DNA of 64,000 nt from Tatumella morbirosei (GCF_000757425.2 NZ_JPKR02000003.1:1240001-1304000); one strand, 5' to 3'. Positions 29,666 through 38,871 are shown, numbered from the stretch's first letter. A program made the numbers and translations. The notes: a model not told the origin generated them from the letters alone.

Positions 29666-30422
29666 TAAGAAAAAACCCGCAAAATTAATCGCTGAACCAG
29701 ATCAACGGCGTTTGTTGGTCAATCTTGAACGTCGTCTGATGATTAAATCCGGACTGACGCTTGGGGCTGTTTCTATGTTGACTAGCTGTAACATGCAGGA
29801 CGGCGATGACGTTGATAAAGTCTTGTGGGCAATGTCGCGCTGGAATGACAGAGTACAGAGCTGGTTATTCAGTGGTCAAAAGATGGCTCAAACCTATCGT
29901 CCTGATCAGTTGACCAAACCTTTTCGTTTCAATGCTTATTACCCAGAATACAATGTTCCGGAGATTGATATTCCTAACTACAGGCTGGAAGTCTCAGGGA
30001 AAGTCCGGCATACCTCACCCTGGACTCTGGAACAACTGCGACGTCTCCCGCAAAGCAGTCAGATAACCCGGTTAATCTGTATCGAAGGATGGAGTTGTAT
30101 CGGACAATGGGCTGGTATTCCGTTGAAAACGTTTTTAGAACATGTTGGTGCTGATTTGACCTGCAAATATGTCGGATTTAAATGTGACGACCGCTATTAC
30201 ACCAGTATCGACATGGCCACAGCCCTGCATCCACAAACGATTCTGGCTCTCGATTTTGATGGTCATGCACTGCCTCCGGATTTTGGCTACCCGCTTCGAC
30301 TCAGGATGCCCACTAAGCTTGGTTTTAAAAATGCCAAACATATTGCGGCTATCTTCGTTACCGATAATTTTCCCGGAGGATACTGGGAAGATCAAGGCTA
30401 TAACTGGTTTAGCGGTGTCTGA
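29658..30422 (+). CDS. Molybdopterin-dependent oxidoreductase, sulfite-oxidase fold, exported
   Basis: A 254-residue protein of the sulfite oxidase/MsrP superfamily. Cys141 in RLICIEGWSC fits the molybdenum ligand. PNYRLEVSGKV and PLRLRMPTKLGFKNAK are typical of the cofactor domain. The N-terminus carries an ERRLMIKSG twin-arginine-like motif (Arg25-Arg26), a hydrophobic stretch, and LTSC at 41-44, which would make a Tat-exported lipoprotein. It lacks the C-terminal dimerisation domain of true sulfite oxidases. Together with the preceding periplasmic protein and cytochrome b it forms a redox module of unknown substrate. Start ATG overlaps the cytochrome gene. Confidence 0.85.
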   Translation: MTDKKKPAKLIAEPDQRRLLVNLERRLMIKSGLTLGAVSMLTSCNMQDGDDVDKVLWAMSRWNDRVQSWLFSGQKMAQTYRPDQLTKPFRFNAYYPEYNVPEIDIPNYRLEVSGKVRHTSPWTLEQLRRLPQSSQITRLICIEGWSCIGQWAGIPLKTFLEHVGADLTCKYVGFKCDDRYYTSIDMATALHPQTILALDFDGHALPPDFGYPLRLRMPTKLGFKNAKHIAAIFVTDNFPGGYWEDQGYNWFSGV

Positions 30423-30458
30423 TTCTTTCACCCGTTCCATAAATTCAGGAGCTTAAAA

Positions 30459-31352
30459 ATGGTTTCCCGGCAACAAAAAACCGCCCTCATCGGGCCTGGT
30501 GCAATAGGTACCACGATTGCTGCTGCATTGTTTGAAAAAGGTCACCAGTTGCAGATATTTGGTCGAACCGCCCACCCTCAGCTTGAATTAAGCCATGATG
30601 ATGGAAGTATCATTGTGCCTGGTCCGGTAAAGACGGATCCATCGGAAGCCGAAGGTCCGTTTGATATTATCTTTGTCGCCGTCAAGCAGACGCAAACAGA
30701 AGCTATCGCTCCCTGGCTTAAAAAAATGTGCGGACCAGAGACTGTTGTCTGTGTACTGCAAAATGGAGTTGAACAAAAAGAGCAATTCTCCCCCCTTACC
30801 GGGCAGGCGACAGTATTGCCTTCCGTCGTCTGGTTTCCGGCCCAACGGGAATCCGATACGCTGGTCTGGTTACGGGATAATGCACGGCTGACTCTTCCGG
30901 ACACGCCTCAGGCCCGTCAGGTACAAGCTTTATTGCAGGATACCCGTTGTACCGTCGATCTTTCCGCTGATTTTGTCACTGTAGCATGGCGAAAACTGCT
31001 GCAAAATGCCGTTGCCGGGTTGATGGTATTAAGTCTGCGCCGGGCCGGAATGTTCAGACGCGACGATATTATTGCTCTGGCTGAACGCTATATAGAAGAA
31101 GGGCTGAAGGTTGCCCGGGCAGAAGGTGCCACTCTCCCTGACTCTGTGTCACAGGATATTATCAATAGATTTCGTCTGGCACCGACCGATCTCGGGACAT
31201 CGATTCTTGCCGATCGCCAGGCCGGTCATCCCCTGGAATGGGACTGCCGTAACGGGGTTATTCAGCGTCGTGGCAAACAACACAGAATCCCTACCCCGGT
31301 CAGCGATGTGGTAGTACCCCTGCTGGCGGCGGCGAGTGAGGGACCGGGCTGA
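30459..31352 (+). CDS. Ketopantoate reductase-family oxidoreductase
   Basis: A 297-residue NADPH-dependent 2-dehydropantoate 2-reductase-like protein. It has the nucleotide loop ALIGPGAIGTTIAAAL, the VAVKQTQTEAIAPWL segment, the catalytic-lysine region TVAWRKLLQNA, and the C-terminal RQAGHPLEWD with the family acidic residue. AGGAGC precedes the ATG. It follows the molybdoenzyme gene by 36 bases and may be cotranscribed. Such paralogues of PanE are common and need not make pantoate. Confidence 0.8.
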   Translation: MVSRQQKTALIGPGAIGTTIAAALFEKGHQLQIFGRTAHPQLELSHDDGSIIVPGPVKTDPSEAEGPFDIIFVAVKQTQTEAIAPWLKKMCGPETVVCVLQNGVEQKEQFSPLTGQATVLPSVVWFPAQRESDTLVWLRDNARLTLPDTPQARQVQALLQDTRCTVDLSADFVTVAWRKLLQNAVAGLMVLSLRRAGMFRRDDIIALAERYIEEGLKVARAEGATLPDSVSQDIINRFRLAPTDLGTSILADRQAGHPLEWDCRNGVIQRRGKQHRIPTPVSDVVVPLLAAASEGPG

Positions 31353-31381
31353 GTTGAGGCAATAATTAAAGCGACAACCGC

Positions 31382-31420
31382 ACAGTCCCTCATCAATGTC
31401 ATTGTGCAATGCGGGACTGT
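31382..31420. terminator. Hairpin between convergent genes
   Basis: ACAGTCCC and GGGACTGT form an 8-bp perfect outer stem, with an inner CATTG/CAATG pair. It lies between the ketopantoate reductase-like gene and the ghrA-like gene and probably ends both. Confidence 0.55.
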
Positions 31421-31455
31421 CTCAGCAGTGGCTGGTTAATACTTGCGGAAATCGC

Positions 31456-32382
31456 TTAATAGCCCCGAACCGGATCTAACTGTCCTGATACCGGCAGTCC
31501 TGCCTGTAACGCCGTAATTTTATCTGCAATTTGCCCGACTGAATGCTCAATCAGAGTCGCTGCGGCGATGTGTGGAGTCACCACGACTTTCGGATGCTGC
31601 CAGAACGGATGGTCAGCCGGCAATGGCTCCTGCTGAAAAACATCCAGCGTTGCCCCCACAATCTTTCCGGTATCCAGTGCGGCAAGCAGATCATCTTCCT
31701 GCAGATGCCCTCCTCTGCCAACATTGATAATGTAAGAACCATGCGGCATGTGACCAAAATTTTTGGCACACAAAATCCCCCGGGTGGCCGGGGTTAACGG
31801 CAATAAACAAACCACCATTCGACTGGCTGCCAGAAAATCCTCAAGCTGTCCATCTCCGGCATAACAGGTAACACCTTGTTGTGTCTGCCCGATTCTGGCC
31901 CACGCATTGACCCGAAATCCCAGATTGCACAGGCTATGCGCAACTGCCTTGCCCATAATGCCAAACCCCAGGATTCCCACCGGAAAATCATCTTTACTGC
32001 GTGGTGCCCGACTTTTCCAGACCTGAGTTGCTGCCTGACAGGCATAGCTGTCCATCTCACGGAAATGATGTAATACCGCCTGGCAGACATAATCACTCAT
32101 CTGGTCAGCCATACCGGCATCTTCCAGACGGTAAACAGGAATATTGCCGGAGAGTTTAATATGACGAAAAGCATCAACCCCGGCGCCGGCATTAAATACC
32201 GCTTTCAGTTCGGGTTGTTGTTCAAAAAGTTCCGCTGAAGGCTGCCAGACAATTGCAAAATCTGCCGCCGGCAACCCTCGTTTCCAGACACTGACCGTTG
32301 CGCCGGGCAACGCCTGTTGCAGGTAATCCACCCAAAGGCGGGCTAATTCAGTATCATCACCAAACTGGCAAATTATCTTCAT
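31456..32382 (-). CDS. ghrA: Glyoxylate/hydroxypyruvate reductase GhrA-type
   Basis: A 308-residue D-2-hydroxyacid dehydrogenase. The NAD(P) loop is GILGFGIMGKAVAHSL (about residue 137). Catalytic Arg lies in NVGRGGHL, Glu in VFQQEPLP and His in TPHIAA. It matches GhrA (YcdW) in length, N-terminal domain (VFNAGAGVD) and C-terminal GQLDPVRGY. GhrA reduces glyoxylate and hydroxypyruvate with NADPH. It stands alone here, not in the E. coli ghrA context, so a paralogue with another 2-oxoacid preference is possible. Confidence 0.83.
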   Translation of the reverse strand: MKIICQFGDDTELARLWVDYLQQALPGATVSVWKRGLPAADFAIVWQPSAELFEQQPELKAVFNAGAGVDAFRHIKLSGNIPVYRLEDAGMADQMSDYVCQAVLHHFREMDSYACQAATQVWKSRAPRSKDDFPVGILGFGIMGKAVAHSLCNLGFRVNAWARIGQTQQGVTCYAGDGQLEDFLAASRMVVCLLPLTPATRGILCAKNFGHMPHGSYIINVGRGGHLQEDDLLAALDTGKIVGATLDVFQQEPLPADHPFWQHPKVVVTPHIAAATLIEHSVGQIADKITALQAGLPVSGQLDPVRGY

Positions 32383-32579
32383 CGCAGAAAATTCCCTAAA
32401 CAGCCCAAAGAGGCACTACATATGTTCAGTACAACCGGTGCTGTCAGCTAAATTCAGCGCTACACCTTAGGACAATTGCCTGACAAAAGCACCTGATTTA
32501 TGGGAAAACAGCTCTCACTCATGCCTCAGTGATGATGAACGATTTTAGCTGCCAGAAGTTGCGTGATCGCTGATATTAC

Positions 32580-33410
32580 TCAACTATCGTAGCTTAGCTG
32601 ATAATTTTTACCCTGTTTTAGGATCACCCCAAATCCCGCATCGGCGAAATGCATACCTGCTACCAGCAACTGATCCGCACTCACCTGTTCCAGTAACCGT
32701 AACCGGGTGTCAGCAGCCAACAGTGGATTTTGATCAAATGCAATACTGACTTCGGGGTGGATAATCTGAATTTCAGGAAAGTGAACAATATCGCCCCAAA
32801 TCAGCAATCCCTGATCACCAGAATTCAGTGAATAGCCACAATGGCCCGCCGTATGCCCTGGCAGATGTAATGCTGTAATACCGGGTAATACTTCACCGTT
32901 GTTAAACGTACGTATATTTGGTCGGTATAACTCAAAAATATTACGGGCAAACAGGAAATTACCACGTGCACGTTCGGCTGCACGACTCAGGCAGGAATCA
33001 TCCAGCCAGAAGTCAATCTCCTGCTGATGAACTACCAACTCTGCCTGTGGAAACAACACTTGTCCTGCTTCATCAGTCAGACCGCCGATGTGGTCAGGAT
33101 GCGCATGAGTCAGAAGGATACAGTCAATGTCAGAAGGTGACACACCGACAGCCGCCAGACTGGCTTTCATCTTCCCTCCCCATTGTTTAAAACCACCAGC
33201 TCCGGCATCTATTAGTACCGTACGCCCACGACCTCGCACCAGATAACTGTTAATGTGCACGGATGAAGGGTCGGCAATTCCCGCCCTGAACTGTAAATCA
33301 GCCACCCGTTCCGGCGTGATACCAGAGAGCAGCTCCGGACTGATGGAGAGGAATCCATCACTGAGAGCGATTATCCTGAATTCACCTATCTGCTTTCCTG
33401 CTGATTCCAT
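32580..33410 (-). CDS. Metallo-beta-lactamase-fold hydrolase
   Basis: A 276-residue MBL-fold protein with metal motif THAHPDHIGG (residues 101-110), further ligands in LPGHTAGHCGYS and IWGDIVHF. It resembles the broad AHL lactonase/teichoic-acid-type hydrolase group with an N-terminal beta extension. GGAGG nine bases before ATG 33410 decides the start. No signal peptide is seen, so it is cytoplasmic. Substrate cannot be told; quenching of acyl-homoserine lactones is one possibility only. Confidence 0.82.
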   Translation of the reverse strand: MESAGKQIGEFRIIALSDGFLSISPELLSGITPERVADLQFRAGIADPSSVHINSYLVRGRGRTVLIDAGAGGFKQWGGKMKASLAAVGVSPSDIDCILLTHAHPDHIGGLTDEAGQVLFPQAELVVHQQEIDFWLDDSCLSRAAERARGNFLFARNIFELYRPNIRTFNNGEVLPGITALHLPGHTAGHCGYSLNSGDQGLLIWGDIVHFPEIQIIHPEVSIAFDQNPLLAADTRLRLLEQVSADQLLVAGMHFADAGFGVILKQGKNYQLSYDS

Positions 33411-33991
33411 AATTAATGACCTCCGATAACGATGTTGGGTTTTGTGCAATCACCTGGATAGCAGTAAACGGAACAGGCAATTCAGGCTGGCATCTCCGTC
33501 ACCGGTGATTCACCACCCACTCCACATTAACATCAGGTAATGGTATTAAAGAAAAAGAGCAGAATATAACGATATTTTGGCATTCATCATTGATAAAAAG
33601 TCAACCTCAGAGAGGTAATCTGAGCTCTGACGTTAGTCTTCACCATGCCGATGTTGTGCCGATAATTTCGCCGGCGGTTCCACCGTTACCGCGGGTAGTA
33701 TTATCAGTCCCCGGAGCGGAAATAACACACCAATGTCCCGCATCCTGGAGAGGAAAAGTGAAGGGAAAAACAATAAAGAGGGGAAGCGTTCCGGCAGATT
33801 CAGCAACCAGCAGATAACCAGAACGCCCCACTTCGTATAATGAGACTGTTAACGGGATGTTCGACTGGCTATTTATTTGTATAATTAGCAATAAATTTAA
33901 TCGTTCTTTTCAGGCAACAGTCCTTAACATGATTACCGCGCTCTGCAGATGCCCTGAAAAAAAACGAAACAGCATCCTGTAAGGATTATCC
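33411..33991. other. Intergenic stretch without a supported gene
   Basis: Open frames exist on both strands (33590-33817 plus, 33640-33891 minus), but neither has a convincing ribosome site or a family I know. They overlap each other antisense. I see no repeat or RNA gene. Confidence 0.4.
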
Positions 33992-34147
33992 ATGCCTGTC
34001 GCATTAAAAATTGCCATCCCTTTGTTATGTGTGAGTCTGGCATTCTGGCATCTTTCCGTTAAAAAAAATGATAAATCTTATCGCCGGATTGGGGCTGTCA
34101 TGGCTGTTATATCACTGGTTCTGATTATCCGGGCTGCATGGCATTAA
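33992..34147 (+). CDS. Small two-helix membrane protein
   Basis: A 51-residue frame, MPVALKIAIPLLCVSLAFW onward, with a hydrophobic helix at about residues 4-19, a basic connector (VKKNDKSYRR) and a second helix (IGAVMAVISLVLIIRAAW). TAAGGAT lies seven bases before the ATG. The pattern of two helices around a positive loop fits a real small inner-membrane protein. I do not recognise a family. Confidence 0.5.
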   Translation: MPVALKIAIPLLCVSLAFWHLSVKKNDKSYRRIGAVMAVISLVLIIRAAWH

Positions 34148-34409
34148 ACCACCGGCTTTGCAGAGAAGTGATGTGCTACAAAAGTGCGCCGGGAGATTCA
34201 CCTTCCCCCGAACCATAAGCGGCTAACCATTCTTCATGAAGAATCACCGGCACCTTACTTCTTTCTGCCTGGATTATTCAAATAAGACAGCAGCCTTTGA
34301 CAGAACATTAGCTACTATCTGGATTCTTAAGGATAAGATTTCGCTGAGCGACAAAGAAAATCTTTCCCGATTGTTTATACTGTGGCTGAAATTCAGCAAA
34401 GGAGTCATC

Positions 34410-35330
34410 ATGCGATCGCTTAACCGGCTGAAGTGGCTGCATGCCTTTGAAGCCACCGCACGACACGGAAGTTTCACTGGCGCTGCACGAGAACTGGGGG
34501 TAACGCCTGCGGCGGTGGGCCAGTTGGTGCGTGCCCTTGAAGACTGGGTCGGTCATCCATTGTTGCATCGTAGCAAATCCGGAAAAGAACGGCTCACACT
34601 GATGGCTGACGTGGAAGAAGCCTTAAAAGACATAGCTCTGGGGCTGGATAACCTGGAAAGCGGACTGAATAAATTACGCGGCCAGCGCGCCCGCCCGGTT
34701 GTGGTGGTAACGGCTTCTCAGGTGTTGGTAATGAACTGGTTGATGGATAAACTTAATCGCTTTTCCGAAACCCACGAAAATATCGATTTGCGCCTGAATG
34801 TGACTGAGAGACTGATGGATCTGACTCATGGTGAGGCTGATATCGGTATTCGTTGCGGAAAAGGAGAGTGGCCAGGTCTGGATAAAACCTGGTTAATGGA
34901 TGAAGAAGCGATACTGGTGTGTAGCCCACGACTATTACCGACAGGCCAACAGCCCGGCAAGGACTGGCTGGGAACACAAAAACTGATCTTTGATGACAGT
35001 CCTCACCCCGGCGCCTCATTTCCGTCATGGGAAGGAGTCCTTAAAACGGTAGGAACTTCTCGCACAGATGAAAGCGGGCTGCATATCAACTCTACTGCAG
35101 CCGTTATTCTGTCGGCCTTAAGTGGTCGTGGAGTCGCTATTGTGCGCCGTGCTCTGGTGAATCAGTTGACTGAAACCGGACAGTTAATCCACTTATATCC
35201 TCAGCACCGTTGGCCACTGACGTGGTCTTATTACCTGGTGACCTGCCATGAGACTACTTTGCGTCCAGCCGCTAAATTATTTCATGACTGGCTGCGTGAC
35301 GATGTGATGGCCGAATCTCCGAAGCAATAA
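34410..35330 (+). CDS. LysR-family regulator, GcvA-like
   Basis: A 306-residue LysR regulator with helix-turn-helix at residues 20-40 (GSFTGAARELGVTPAAVGQL) and a substrate-binding domain with GEADIGIRCGKGEWPGL, a pattern seen in GcvA-type regulators. AAAGGAG precedes ATG 34410, which decides it over a longer upstream frame. No divergent partner abuts it; the small membrane gene lies upstream on the same strand and a GNAT gene downstream. Target unknown. Confidence 0.87.
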   Translation: MRSLNRLKWLHAFEATARHGSFTGAARELGVTPAAVGQLVRALEDWVGHPLLHRSKSGKERLTLMADVEEALKDIALGLDNLESGLNKLRGQRARPVVVVTASQVLVMNWLMDKLNRFSETHENIDLRLNVTERLMDLTHGEADIGIRCGKGEWPGLDKTWLMDEEAILVCSPRLLPTGQQPGKDWLGTQKLIFDDSPHPGASFPSWEGVLKTVGTSRTDESGLHINSTAAVILSALSGRGVAIVRRALVNQLTETGQLIHLYPQHRWPLTWSYYLVTCHETTLRPAAKLFHDWLRDDVMAESPKQ

Positions 35331-35515
35331 GATCAGTCGTGGTACATCTCAGTTTGCGGTTGCACTTCTCTTTCAGGGTATAAGTCCCCTCAATATCGAA
35401 GTGCTTCTGTTTGATCAGACGTTTTCTGCGAACACAGCCACAGGTTAAAACATGCATTGTTCCCCAAAACGAGCTATTACTATTAGCCAGCTCAGATCAG
35501 ATGATACAGGACAAC

Positions 35516-36040
35516 ATGACAATTGTGATACGCAGTGCAGAAAACAGTGACGCTGAAGCTTTCCAGAGAATATCTTCGCTACCGCATATTCAGGAAAATA
35601 CCCTCGGTATGCCCTATCCTTCGCTTGAGCACTGGCAAAAACATCTGGCAGGTAACGGTATAGATGGTTGCTGGCATTTTACTGCGGTAGTGGAGGGTCA
35701 GGTTGCAGGCATTTTGACCATAGAAAATCCACAACATCCACGGCTTAGACATAAAACAACGTTGGGTCTTTTTATAGATCCCGCTCTTTCCCGCAGGGGT
35801 ATTGGTTCCGCACTGATGGAGTTTTGTCTCAGCTATTCATTTGACTGGCTGGCCGCACGAAAAATTGAACTGGAAGTATTTCCTGACAATGAGCCAGCAG
35901 TTGCACTGTATAAAAAGTTTGGTTTTGAAACTGAAGGATTGCGAAAAGCCTCTGCGCTGCGTAAAGGCCAGTTTGTCGATGTCTTACTCATGGGGTTAAG
36001 TGCCCCGGCGGCCAGCCTTAGCGAGCCGCCGCCAGGGTAA
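35516..36040 (+). CDS. GNAT N-acetyltransferase, YhhY-like
   Basis: A 174-residue acetyltransferase. Acetyl-CoA motif is LFIDPALSRRGIGSALMEF; the tail LYKKFGFETEGLRKASALRKGQF resembles E. coli YhhY, which acetylates certain amino acids. CAGGA lies five bases before ATG 35516; an ATG five codons earlier is possible. Convergent with the SDR gene, five bases apart. Confidence 0.8.
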   Translation: MTIVIRSAENSDAEAFQRISSLPHIQENTLGMPYPSLEHWQKHLAGNGIDGCWHFTAVVEGQVAGILTIENPQHPRLRHKTTLGLFIDPALSRRGIGSALMEFCLSYSFDWLAARKIELEVFPDNEPAVALYKKFGFETEGLRKASALRKGQFVDVLLMGLSAPAASLSEPPPG

Positions 36041-36045
36041 GCTAA

Positions 36046-36879
36046 CTAACCATCAGTGGACTGGCTAAGTGATTCCATATCGTCCATGCTTGACTGCATC
36101 CGGCTGATTTTGTCTCTGACCAGTTTGACGGCGTCGCTGCCCAATAGTAAGAACTCCGGAGGCTCCGGCAGACTGACCAGCGTTAACATAGCACGAGCAG
36201 CCTTACGCGGGTCCCCTGGCTGATGACCACTACGCTTTTCCCGGGTCTCACGGATTGGTCCAAAACTCTGGTCATAATCACTGATTGAACGGGGTGAACG
36301 AACCATCGAACGTCCGGCCCAGTCAGTCCGGAACGAACCCGGTTGCACTGCAGTCACGGCAATGTTAAATGGCTTCAGCTCTGCCGATAATGTTTCAGAA
36401 ATACCCTGCAAAGCAAATTTACTACCACAGTAATAACTGATACCGGGCATAGTAATAAATCCGCCCATCGAGGTGATATTCAGGATATGCCCGGCACGGC
36501 GCTGCCTGAAATAAGGCAGGAAAGCTTTAATCACCGCTACAGCACCAAACACGTTGACGTTAAACTGGCGGAAAATATCTTCCATCGGAGACTCTTCCAT
36601 AATCCCTTCATGACCATAACCGGCATTATTCACCAGCACATCGACAGCACCAATCTGTTGTTCAACTTCTTCAGCAATTGCCGGAAGCGCAGAAAAGTTA
36701 GTAACATCCAGTACCCGGCCATAAAATTGGCCCGGATACTGTTGCTCGAGCTCTGTTTTTAGTGCTTCATCCCGCAAAGTTCCAATCACCCGATGTCCGG
36801 CGCTAATAGCTTCTTCTGTGAGTGCCCGGCCAAAGCCACTACTGACACCGGTAATAAAAAATAATTTTGACGTACTCAT
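36046..36879 (-). CDS. Short-chain dehydrogenase/reductase
   Basis: A 277-residue classical SDR. It has TGxxxGxG loop TGVSSGFGRALTE (residues 10-22), NNAGYG, catalytic Ser in NITSMGG and YxxxK as YYCGSKFALQ. The variant loop and the Asp at VLDVTNF are usual for NAD(P)-binding members of this subgroup. It is divergent from the AraC gene at 37035 with 155 bases between, and is the probable target of that regulator. Confidence 0.85.
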   Translation of the reverse strand: MSTSKLFFITGVSSGFGRALTEEAISAGHRVIGTLRDEALKTELEQQYPGQFYGRVLDVTNFSALPAIAEEVEQQIGAVDVLVNNAGYGHEGIMEESPMEDIFRQFNVNVFGAVAVIKAFLPYFRQRRAGHILNITSMGGFITMPGISYYCGSKFALQGISETLSAELKPFNIAVTAVQPGSFRTDWAGRSMVRSPRSISDYDQSFGPIRETREKRSGHQPGDPRKAARAMLTLVSLPEPPEFLLLGSDAVKLVRDKISRMQSSMDDMESLSQSTDG

Positions 36880-37034
36880 AAATTACCCTCTATGTGATTA
36901 GTCACTACAGGCTACGCCTGATAAGAGAATGTCGATATCTCTGTTTCTCTCTAATGTTTGCCTGTTCCTATCAGACCGATGGACGTAACTCCTCCCTGGT
37001 GCCACACTAGGACAGGTTTACTGAGGATAAGCGA

Positions 37035-37970
37035 ATGGAAGAACAGACCGTCAGACAGATGGTGTCATTATTAGGCCGGCTCACTCCGGATGAAGGCTAC
37101 AATCTCACTGTATTGCCGGACATTCGTTTTTTAAGAGTCAGTCACCTTATGACACAGGTCCCCGTGTTGTATGAACCGGGTATAGTGATTGTTGTTCAGG
37201 GCGAGAAACGAGGATTCCTGGGTAATGACAGTTATGTGTATGATGCCCGTCACTATCTGATGGTTTCAGTGCCGGTACCTTTTACTATGGAAACTAATGC
37301 CACAGCAAATGAACCGTTACTGGCTATATATCTCAGGCTGGACTTTAACCTGGCAGCCAAAGTCATCCTCGAACTGGATGAGAAAAACCCACTACTCACA
37401 CCGCCCTCGCCCCGCAGTATGATGTCTACCCCTATGGAGCCAGCGTTACGCTCCTCGGTATTACGTTTCCTACAGATTATGTCATCACCTGCCGATGCCG
37501 TTATGTTGGGACCCGCCATGGTCCGGGAAATTTACTATCGGGTACTGACCGGCCCGCAGGGTGCCATTATGCGCAGCACCCTGACCATGCAGGGACAGTT
37601 TGGTAAAGTTGCCAGGGCATTACGGAAGATGCACACAGAATATGACTCCAGCCTGGACGTTAATCGCCTGGCCCAGGAAGCAGGGATGAGCATTCCCGCC
37701 TTCCACTCACATTTCAAAACCGTGACCAATACTTCGCCGATACAATATCTGAAATCTACCAGACTTCATCAGGCGAGACTGCTGATGCTAAGAAACCACC
37801 TTACGGCATCGGCAGCCAGTGCCAGTGTAGGCTACGAAAGCGTGTCACAATTCAGCAGGGAATTTAAACGTATGTTTGGGCTCAGCCCGGTGAAAGAGGT
37901 TGAGCGGATGAAAAAGACCTTTTCGATGCCGGCGCCGCTGACCGCTTCAGAATATATTTCTTCCCATTAA
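37035..37970 (+). CDS. AraC-family regulator, YqhC-like
   Basis: A 311-residue regulator with the AraC_N sensor domain (RFLRVSHLMTQVPVLYEPGI and IVVQGEKRGFLG) and a C-terminal AraC helix-turn-helix pair (VNRLAQEAGMSIPAFHSHF; SASVGYESVSQFSREFKRMFG, shown in part). This architecture is that of E. coli YqhC, which activates an aldehyde reductase. It is divergent from a reductase of the SDR family, consistent with control of a neighbouring carbonyl reductase in response to reactive aldehydes. The inducer is inferred. Confidence 0.87.
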   Translation: MEEQTVRQMVSLLGRLTPDEGYNLTVLPDIRFLRVSHLMTQVPVLYEPGIVIVVQGEKRGFLGNDSYVYDARHYLMVSVPVPFTMETNATANEPLLAIYLRLDFNLAAKVILELDEKNPLLTPPSPRSMMSTPMEPALRSSVLRFLQIMSSPADAVMLGPAMVREIYYRVLTGPQGAIMRSTLTMQGQFGKVARALRKMHTEYDSSLDVNRLAQEAGMSIPAFHSHFKTVTNTSPIQYLKSTRLHQARLLMLRNHLTASAASASVGYESVSQFSREFKRMFGLSPVKEVERMKKTFSMPAPLTASEYISSH

Positions 37971-38185
37971 ACTTTTCGGGTGGTGATTTTGTGTCGTACC
38001 ACCGCCCTGTTCGGTGTCTGGCGCGAAAACCTCCGCTTACACTCACTGATCATTTCACGTTCAGAGTACTATCAAACAGTTCATCGCCTTAACTGACAGT
38101 CATTTGATTAAGTTAATCACCTTCAGCAAAAAACAAATTCCCCGTGCAACATCAGCCAATGGAGACCTTCAGCCTTCAGATTTAT

Positions 38186-38764
38186 TCACCGTTCACTTTT
38201 CAGTAATTTGTCCAGTAAAGCTGAAGCCAGAGAGAAATCAGGCAAGGTATCAGAAAACATAATCCGGTAAACCAACGGGGCTATCAGCTCATCCATAACC
38301 TGCATAGTTTGCGGAGGTGTTTCTCCGCGCTGTATTGCACGGTGGCGAATTGCATCGATTTGCGAGAAATGCCGGTTCTGACAACGAACACGGTATTCAT
38401 CATCTGGTGCAGCAACAATGTCACTTAATAGTTTTCGCCCGGTCTCAGTTGCCAACTCATCAACATATTCTTCCAGCCATCGACTAAAATCCTGGTGCAG
38501 GCTTCCGGTATCTTCGGGTTCTGAATCCGGTAACAACTTTTGCAAAGAGACATCAGATAGCAACTGATTCAGGGAGCCCCAGCGGCGGTATATGGTTGTC
38601 GGATTAACACCTGCCTGCTCAGCGATGTTATGCACACTCAATCCGGTACTGCCTTTGTGTTGCTGTAAATACTCTACCGCCGCGTAAACAGCCGCCTGAA
38701 TACGTGCAGCACGCCCTCCGGGGCGAGTGACAGAGCTTCTGTTCACTTTTTCATTGGTCATCAT
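38186..38764 (-). CDS. TetR-family repressor
   Basis: A 192-residue TetR regulator with helix-turn-helix SVHNIAEQAGVNPTTIYRRWG at about residues 45-65 and a C-terminal ligand domain of the TetR_C_11-like kind. AAGG lies before the double ATG, and 38764 is chosen. It is divergent from the flavin oxidoreductase gene with 107 bases between; two matching palindromes in that space are the likely operators, controlling both genes. Confidence 0.87.
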   Translation of the reverse strand: MMTNEKVNRSSVTRPGGRAARIQAAVYAAVEYLQQHKGSTGLSVHNIAEQAGVNPTTIYRRWGSLNQLLSDVSLQKLLPDSEPEDTGSLHQDFSRWLEEYVDELATETGRKLLSDIVAAPDDEYRVRCQNRHFSQIDAIRHRAIQRGETPPQTMQVMDELIAPLVYRIMFSDTLPDFSLASALLDKLLKSER

Positions 38765-38792
38765 TGATACCTTTACTATGGGCCCGGAACAC

Positions 38793-38813
38793 AAAAGCAA
38801 AAAAATTGCTTTT
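38793..38813. promoter_or_regulatory. Palindromic operator 1 (TetR/OYE intergenic)
   Basis: AAAAGCAA, five As, TTGCTTTT: perfect 8-bp arms. It lies 29 bases upstream of the TetR start codon. Near-identical to a second copy 39 bases further on. Confidence 0.72.
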
Positions 38814-38831
38814 ACCCGCAAAAGGGAATAT

Positions 38832-38852
38832 AAAAGCAACAAAATTGCTTTT
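38832..38852. promoter_or_regulatory. Palindromic operator 2 (TetR/OYE intergenic)
   Basis: AAAAGCAA, CAAAA, TTGCTTTT: same arms as operator 1, spacer differing by one base. It lies 19 bases upstream of the flavoprotein start codon, so a bound repressor would block its transcription. Confidence 0.72.
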
Positions 38853-38871
38853 ATCTCTTCCGGAGAAAATT

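Noticed and set aside
33590-33891. Opposed frames on both strands in the gap before the small membrane gene
   Set aside because: They overlap antisense, neither has a ribosome site of quality, and no family pattern is seen.
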